Source: Candidatus Martarchaeota archaeon (GTDB lineage: Archaea > Micrarchaeota > Micrarchaeia > Micrarchaeales > Micrarchaeaceae). From it: 38,061 bases of DNA. Below are positions 33,804-38,061 of the stretch, in pieces (within the stretch, counting starts at the first letter, position 1; every line of letters begins with the position of its first letter). The stretch lies in NCBI GenBank assembly GCA_023473255.1, contig JAMCYW010000030.1, forward strand, positions 1 through 38,061. The letters are read 5' to 3'. The translations under genes and the position numbers were made by a program. A model generated the notes under the pieces. That model was not told the DNA's origin and did no database searches. It saw only the letters and a program-made list of their open reading frames with translations.

Positions 33804-34385
33804 TTGCTTAAAAAATTAGGTAATGCCTATAGCGGCAAAAACTCATACAAACTTGTGGATGATTTTTTGTTAAGCAAGGGCAGGCGGTTGATGATAATAT
33901 CTCCGTATGTAAGCGAATACTACATCAATAAGCTTCTCAAAGAGTCTAAAAAATCCAGGATATATATAATAACGTCGAACAAGAACGAAGGCGTCCATGC
34001 TAAAAAATATTATCATCTCCCAATTATGGGGTATATCAAACTTTTGGTATCTACGCTCGTTGTCGGGTCAGTCTCATTGTTTTTCGGATATTATGTGCTG
34101 TTCCTTTTGATAATCCAAATGATGGTGCTTATAACCATACCTTACGCTATCATAGTTGTGAAAATATTATTTTCTCGAGATCAAAAAATTGAGATACGGA
34201 TAAGCAAGGCATTCATACATGAAAAAATTTACATAACGGAAAAATCTGCCATAACTGGGAGTGCAAACCTGACGTATTCCGGGATGCACAGTAACATAGA
34301 GCATATAGAGGTAATAACCGATAAAAAGAGGATTGCGGAACTAATTGCGCATTTTAACTCTTTATGGAAGGGTCTAAAGCATTAA
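33804..34385 (+). CDS. Single-HKD phospholipase D-like protein with an inserted membrane hairpin
   Basis: The C-terminal part has the HxK motif HEKIYITEKSAITGSANLT (His139, Lys141), the signature of the PLD/nuclease superfamily. The N-terminal half (RRLMIISPYVSEYYINKLL, then RIYIITS) fits the first strands of the same domain. Between them lie two predicted membrane helices (about residues 73-123), an unusual insertion. A second HxK-like HAKKYY sits just before it. The track start at 33627 overlaps IleRS. GGTG followed five bases later by TTG 33804 gives 193 residues, with a TATA box TTTATATA at 33777-33784. Such proteins may be nucleases or lipid-modifying enzymes; a lone HKD usually works as a dimer. 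It is divergent from IleRS. Confidence 0.75.
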   Translation: MLKKLGNAYSGKNSYKLVDDFLLSKGRRLMIISPYVSEYYINKLLKESKKSRIYIITSNKNEGVHAKKYYHLPIMGYIKLLVSTLVVGSVSLFFGYYVLFLLIIQMMVLITIPYAIIVVKILFSRDQKIEIRISKAFIHEKIYITEKSAITGSANLTYSGMHSNIEHIEVITDKKRIAELIAHFNSLWKGLKH

Positions 34386-34434
34386 CAAAATCCAGGCAAG
34401 AAATTCCACAGTTTGCTGTTTGAAGAGTGTTGCT

Positions 34435-35334
34435 TCACAGCACAATTCCAGATCCGAATATCCTTGGCATAGCCGTTCTTATCAGCAAAACCTCGTCTTC
34501 CTTTTCGAATGACGCTTCCCTATCCAATTCAAAGCTTGCCGATTTGCCATCAAATTCGGTCAGAGTTCCATTTATGTAATCGAATCCAAACGCGATTAAA
34601 TATTTCTTTCCAATTGCCATGTCTTCACGATTAATATCGGAGAGTTTTACGCCAATTGCTAATCTTTTTGTCTTCTGAAAGGCTCTATCGGATAATACGT
34701 CCCCTTTGGCTATCTGTTCCGATGCTATGCCTTTCAGCGCAATCCCTACTCTTACTCCTTTGCCTGCAGAATCTATGTCACGATCCTGGCTCTGCAACGA
34801 CCTTACTATGCCCTCTTTTCCATCTCCAGAATAAACCTTGTCATGCACTTTTACAGTGCCATATCTTACTATTCCTAAGCATACGGCGCCAATGCCTTTA
34901 ACATCAAAAGATTTGTCCACATCAATCCTGAAACCCTTACCTGTTGCTTTCATGTCTGCGCCTCCACATTTCAATATCTCGTCAAGTGCGTTATCCTTGC
35001 TTATCATTTTTTTGCCGCTTATGGAAATACTAGAAAGCAACGTTGAAACATCATTTTCATCAGTTATGAGTATATTCCTATTGACGAGCGAGCATGCAAT
35101 CAGTATCTCACCAAGATGCTTGTCTACAATCTCTGTGCTTACTATAGACGTATCTGCAATAAGCAGGGATTGTGCCACAGCATGGAATTTAGCTTCGATA
35201 TCGGTTGGCGAGGCTATCACTATCGTATTGCCGCTATAAATTCTGTTATACAAAGTTATGCCGTTTTTAGAGCCCTCCTTGCCTAACAAGCCTGCCAATT
35301 CTGGGCTGTTTAATACGGCTACAACATAGTCCAT
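34435..35334 (-). CDS. SelB/EF-Tu-like protein with a dead G domain
   Basis: The C-terminal two thirds match domains II and III of SelB/EF-Tu translation factors: FRIDVDKSFDVKGIGAVCLG, RSLQSQDRDIDSAGKGVRVG and IAKGDVLSD. The N-terminal 120 residues look like a shrunken G domain, but the P-loop, DxxG and NKxD motifs are all missing (the start reads MDYVVAVLNSPELAGLLG). Its 299 residues are shorter than true SelB. It probably cannot bind GTP in the normal way. Similar degenerate paralogues occur in archaea, with no role that I can name. The ATG has GAGGT eight bases upstream. It is convergent with the PLD-like gene. Confidence 0.75.
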   Translation of the reverse strand: MDYVVAVLNSPELAGLLGKEGSKNGITLYNRIYSGNTIVIASPTDIEAKFHAVAQSLLIADTSIVSTEIVDKHLGEILIACSLVNRNILITDENDVSTLLSSISISGKKMISKDNALDEILKCGGADMKATGKGFRIDVDKSFDVKGIGAVCLGIVRYGTVKVHDKVYSGDGKEGIVRSLQSQDRDIDSAGKGVRVGIALKGIASEQIAKGDVLSDRAFQKTKRLAIGVKLSDINREDMAIGKKYLIAFGFDYINGTLTEFDGKSASFELDREASFEKEDEVLLIRTAMPRIFGSGIVL

Positions 35335-35405
35335 TGCTATAAACCTCTAAGCTCTAAAGATTATGCTGGCAACATATATAAAATTGCTATTGCCATAAAT
35401 AAGAT

Positions 35406-35432
35406 TTGCCCAGAAAGTCTTTATCTGGGCAA
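35406..35432. repeat. Perfect 9-bp inverted repeat
   Basis: TTGCCCAGA and TCTGGGCAA are perfect inverted copies around a 9-nt spacer (AAGTCTTTA). The repeat lies in the divergent gap between the pseudo-GTPase and the pilin, upstream of both. It could be an operator or an RNA hairpin in a leader. Confidence 0.55.
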
Positions 35433-35439
35433 GTTTGAG

Positions 35440-35460
35440 ACTTTATAAACAGAATAAAGT
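35440..35460. repeat. Second inverted repeat, 7 bp
   Basis: ACTTTAT and ATAAAGT form a perfect 7-bp inverted pair around AAACAGA, eight bases after the first repeat. Both are upstream of the pilin TATA box (TTTAAATA at 35488-35495). Confidence 0.45.
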
Positions 35461-35522
35461 TCCGGGCAGAACCCTCAAATAACAAGCTTTAAATAGGTGA
35501 AAACCCTCTTATTATAAATGGG

Positions 35523-36329
35523 ATGCATATGGGAATGAAGCGCTTCAAAGCGCAGAGCGCATTTGAATTTTTCATGACATACGGATGGATGATATTCATA
35601 GTGGTGATAATCGCTGGCCTGCTATACTATTTCTCGGCGCTTCCAAATCTTGCCGTTCCGCAGTCGTGCACGTTCAGCAGCGGAGTGGCATGTGCCGAAT
35701 TCAGCGCTGCGTATATAAATGCTACGCATACCGCAACCGTCGCAGTGCTTGTGAGAAACCCTAATTATTATTCGATTGGCAATCCAAGCTTTACAATATC
35801 ATACAAAGGGCAGAATTTCACCGGCAGTTGTCCGCATGGGTATTTTACCGAAGGTTCAAGCTTTTTGTGCGAAGTAACTGTAGACGGTCCAAACGCCCCG
35901 AATTCTACCTTAACCGGCAAAATGTATCTGTCTGCATTGGACTGCGGGCTCAGCAACTCCACGTATGCCTACAACTGCACCGGTGCTCCATCTGAGACAT
36001 ACTCTGGTTCGATTAAGGTAAATACCATTAATTCTCCAGATAACAGGATAACGGTAGACATATACGCAAGCAATTCTATAGCTGTAGCCAACATGAGCCC
36101 AGATTACATCTATGCAAAAATTTACTTTTTGGGACAATACCTAAAAAATGCGTCTGTGTCTTTTACTGTAAACAATACCAATTTCAAGATCGGCAAAACT
36201 ACCATAAACACCAATTCTTCCGGCATAGCAAAGGATTATGCTTTTACAAATCAAACAGGATACGTAAATGTAACTGCTTATTATTCTGGATACAAGAACA
36301 GCACAAAGATAGAATTTGTATCGCCGTGA
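35523..36329 (+). CDS. Pilin-like protein with class III signal peptide
   Basis: This 268-residue protein begins MHMGMKRFKAQSAFEFFMTYGW. Cleavage is expected between Ala10 and Gln11, leaving a hydrophobic N-terminal helix (MIFIVVIIAGLLYYF) that can pack into a type IV pilus-like filament. The rest is a beta-rich, Asn/Ser/Thr-rich ectodomain with many N-x-S/T sites and several cysteines (CTFSSGVAC, CPHG, CGLSN, YNCTG). The last ~100 residues (YIYAKIYFLGQYLKNASVSFT to the end) resemble an Ig-like fold. ATGs at 35529 and 35535 are alternative starts. It shares the KAQSA leader with the 496-residue protein, so one prepilin peptidase could process both. The TATA box at 35488 implies a very short leader. 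Confidence 0.82.
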   Translation: MHMGMKRFKAQSAFEFFMTYGWMIFIVVIIAGLLYYFSALPNLAVPQSCTFSSGVACAEFSAAYINATHTATVAVLVRNPNYYSIGNPSFTISYKGQNFTGSCPHGYFTEGSSFLCEVTVDGPNAPNSTLTGKMYLSALDCGLSNSTYAYNCTGAPSETYSGSIKVNTINSPDNRITVDIYASNSIAVANMSPDYIYAKIYFLGQYLKNASVSFTVNNTNFKIGKTTINTNSSGIAKDYAFTNQTGYVNVTAYYSGYKNSTKIEFVSP

Positions 36330-36330
36330 A

Positions 36331-36347
36331 ATGGCATGGTATGCCAT
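36331..36347 (+). terminator. Hairpin right after the pilin stop
   Basis: ATGGCAT-GGT-ATGCCAT is a perfect 7-bp stem with a 3-nt loop, starting one base after the TGA stop. It is a plausible 3'-end hairpin; there is no clear T-run directly after it. Confidence 0.4.
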
Positions 36348-36476
36348 ACAGCAAATTTGTTCATAAGCATACTCTGCCATAACTTCAAACACGCAATCCG
36401 ATTTTATGCGATTACACGTCCAAGTAAAGAAACCTATTTAAAGCTTGGCATTCCATTTTGGATGTAGGTGAATTGA

Positions 36477-36506
36477 ATGGACGGAGGAAGCGACGGAGGA
36501 AAGTAA
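36477..36506 (+). CDS. 9-codon micro-ORF with complete expression signals
   Basis: ATG GAC GGA GGA AGC GAC GGA GGA AAG TAA encodes MDGGSDGGK. The ATG lies five bases after GGTGA, the same spacing as EF-1alpha. A TATA-like CTATTTAAAG is about 40 bases upstream. Immediately after the stop is TAAAC-ATATA-GTTTA, a small hairpin. It could be a real micropeptide, a leader on a short RNA, or the 5' remnant of a lost gene. There is no homology basis. Confidence 0.35.
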   Translation: MDGGSDGGK

Positions 36507-36525
36507 ACATATAGTTTATATTCTT

Positions 36526-37866
36526 CTATAATGATAATGAGAGTTTATATGATCTTGTTTTCGTCATGTCGAACTTTCTGAACCCTATTTTTCCTATCAG
36601 CTGGTTTGTTATTATAGAGTAAGTTACATTTATTCCCTTTACCTTTTCCTTAATCCTTTCCAGTAATTCTTCGAGTTCGGAATCGTTGTATATTGGTGCG
36701 ATTACTGCTATGCCGTATGGCGATGATACATCTGCATCGTATGCAAACATGTTCGTAGGCCTTTTTGGCTCGTCTACTAAGAGCTTTAAATACTCCTTAC
36801 GCGTCCTGTTAAAGGCTACGATGTCATCCTGTTCAAGGTATATGAAAACAGAATACTTTGCATGGGGGTTCCGCATGCATATGGTTGTATCCCCTATGAT
36901 TTTTCTTTCAACGAGCCTGTGATATGTATATTGCGCGCTGCCCTTGTTTAGGCCATGCACATCGTCTATACTGGAGAAATCCGCCTTGCAGTTTTTCGAG
37001 AGCTCTTTCATTACGGCATATTCGCTGTATAAGAGTTGGTTTGGCAGTTTTCTAGGAGTTTCCTTTGTCCTGTGCCAAACCCTGCCTTTTATAAGTTCAA
37101 AAAACAAATCTCTATTAGGTACAAACCAGCCGAATGCCTCATATAAATAGCTTACGTTCCAGATCGATTTGCAATCTGCAAACACCTTGTCGGATCTTAT
37201 CCTGTAAAGCATGGTTTCAAGTGCAGGTATGTCCTCCGCAATAACGTATATCATCATATCATGGTCCCCTTTCATGAGAAGGGTAAGCTGAATCTTCTGC
37301 TCCTTTTCAAGCACCTCTTTCATGGCGTCTGCTGCGGGCCTGCCCGCAAGGAATTTTACAAGGATAAGAAACCTAGAAAAGCCAAAGATGGTGGGTCTTA
37401 TATCTAACGTAGGCCATATGTCGTATGTTTTTTTCAGCTTTTCTATCCTGTAGTTTGCAACAGCGCTGCTTATCCCCAACCTTTCTGCGATGTTGGAGGC
37501 AGATGCCCTTCCGTCTACGCTCATCTGGGTCAGCAATGCCGTATCAAGAGCATTCGGCATAGTTGCCCGGTCTACTATTGCACTTGGCTCTTTGTACTTC
37601 ATCTGCATGTATTGCTCAAGGTCTATAGGCCTGCCGGGCAGCCTGTTCGCAACTTTTCTTACAAACGTACCGTCAGGGTTTATTTTTCCAATATACAGCT
37701 TTTCTTCATGTCTTCTTCCTGTAGTTCTGTCTGTCCAGTCCTTGTATTCATACGCATAATAACTGCCCTTTATTTTTACCGCCACTACTCCGTACTTTCT
37801 GCCCTTTTTAAGCTTTTCAACTGCCTGCCTTACCGCTTCTGGGAGCTTGCTATTGCGTCTTTGCAT
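36526..37866 (-). CDS. Lrp/AsnC-like double-HTH regulator with transposase-like N-terminus
   Basis: This is a 446-residue DNA-binding protein. Residues about 24-72 (GSYYAYEYKDW, EKLYIGKINPDGTFV) resemble the N-terminal domain of some transposases. Next comes an AsnC-type winged helix-turn-helix (about 107-147, DGRASASNIAERLGISSAVANYRIEKLK). A RAM-like ligand domain (LILVKFLAG, LLMKGDHDMMIYVIAE) follows. A second HTH (SEYAVMKELSKNCKADFSSI, HGLNKGSAQYTYHRLVERKII) and a second RAM-like region complete it, so it is a tandem Lrp. A TATA box about 27 bases before the ATG implies a leaderless mRNA. Repeats around that TATA box suggest autoregulation. The effector is unknown. Confidence 0.75.
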   Translation of the reverse strand: MQRRNSKLPEAVRQAVEKLKKGRKYGVVAVKIKGSYYAYEYKDWTDRTTGRRHEEKLYIGKINPDGTFVRKVANRLPGRPIDLEQYMQMKYKEPSAIVDRATMPNALDTALLTQMSVDGRASASNIAERLGISSAVANYRIEKLKKTYDIWPTLDIRPTIFGFSRFLILVKFLAGRPAADAMKEVLEKEQKIQLTLLMKGDHDMMIYVIAEDIPALETMLYRIRSDKVFADCKSIWNVSYLYEAFGWFVPNRDLFFELIKGRVWHRTKETPRKLPNQLLYSEYAVMKELSKNCKADFSSIDDVHGLNKGSAQYTYHRLVERKIIGDTTICMRNPHAKYSVFIYLEQDDIVAFNRTRKEYLKLLVDEPKRPTNMFAYDADVSSPYGIAVIAPIYNDSELEELLERIKEKVKGINVTYSIITNQLIGKIGFRKFDMTKTRSYKLSLSL

Positions 37867-37872
37867 GCATAT

Positions 37873-37953
37873 ATTACATAATACTAATTATATAAACCTT
37901 TTTATTATTCAACTACTAATTATATAATAAAATTCTTATTATTAGTATGTAAT
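37873..37953 (-). promoter_or_regulatory. Putative operator/promoter of the Lrp-like gene
   Basis: ACTAATTATATAA occurs twice in direct orientation (37883-37895 and 37915-37927), 32 bp apart or about three helical turns. ATTACATaaTACTAAT on the left and ATTAGTATGTAAT on the right are inverted copies enclosing the region. The first copy overlaps the TATA box TTTATATAAT of the gene. This spacing suits an Lrp-type oligomer repressing its own promoter. Confidence 0.5.
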
Positions 37954-38004
37954 TTTTCTTAAAAATTGGCTTTTGCACCATATATTTGTTATCCAGGCAA
38001 TTAA

Positions 38005-38020
38005 CTTTATATATTTAAAC
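38005..38020 (+). promoter_or_regulatory. Possible promoter for a gene beyond the right edge
   Basis: CTTTATATATTTAAAC is a strong TATA-like element 41 bases from the window end, with no gene after it inside the window. It may serve a rightward gene outside; orientation is uncertain. Confidence 0.3.
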
Positions 38021-38061
38021 AGGTACGGCTTATATAGAACTGTTGTTTTTCTTGTATTTGT

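Noticed and set aside
36473-36514. TTG-started basic peptide (NGRRKRRRKVNI) overlapping the 9-codon ORF
   Set aside because: The TTG is only one base from GGTGA, too close; the ATG frame has the standard spacing.

Overview
The window comes from an archaeon. Almost every core gene is archaeal or archaeo-eukaryotic in type: aIF2-gamma, eS6, Cdc48, EF-1alpha, uS10, aIF5B, archaeal AdoMet synthetase, GatD/GatE, the archaeal tRNA methylthiotransferase, NreA and archaeal IleRS. A tRNA gene carries a bulge-helix-bulge intron, promoters are TATA boxes, and ribosome binding sites are GGTG/GGTGA-type. Compact AT-rich spacers and pilin-like leaders of the KAQSAxEF type suggest a DPANN genome, possibly Micrarchaeota/ARMAN. 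That placement is inference, because no marker tree could be run.

Layout. Positions 1-4.0 kb hold a minus-strand cluster of Cdc48, ribosomal protein eS6 and aIF2-gamma. At 4.1-4.6 kb there is a 27-residue acidic microprotein and a 350-bp divergent promoter region. From 4.6 to 10.6 kb lie translation and housekeeping genes: EF-1alpha, uS10, a MIP18/SufT-type Fe-S protein, NDK, aIF5B and AdoMet synthetase. An intron-containing tRNA-Thr(GGU) follows. At 10.8-21.2 kb is a cell-surface block: a pilin-leader protein with a DUF2341-like domain, KsgA/RsmA in divergent orientation, a 2004-residue secreted and membrane-anchored protein, and a 628-residue lysine-rich membrane protein. From 21.2 to 23.2 kb, on the minus strand, is a three-gene operon of RCK/TrkA-N proteins, two of them with degenerate channel pores. 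From 23.3 to 33.7 kb are NreA, an M24 peptidase, an operon of tRNA methylthiotransferase, GatD and GatE, a small zinc protein, and IleRS. The right end has a single-HKD phospholipase-D-like membrane protein, a SelB/EF-Tu-like pseudo-GTPase, a short pilin, a 9-codon micro-ORF, and an Lrp-like double-HTH regulator with a transposase-like N-terminus and a repeat-rich putative operator.

How the genes work together. Most known genes serve translation: initiation, elongation, tRNA charging and modification, and rRNA methylation. GatDE implies that Gln-tRNA is made by transamidation. The accessory interest lies in the surface block, the channel-like operon, the microproteins and the regulator at the right edge. 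I found no CRISPR array, insertion sequence, rRNA gene or integrase. Several ORF-track starts were moved to starts that lie 3-6 bases after GGTG/GGTGA/GGTGAT, including TTG codons.
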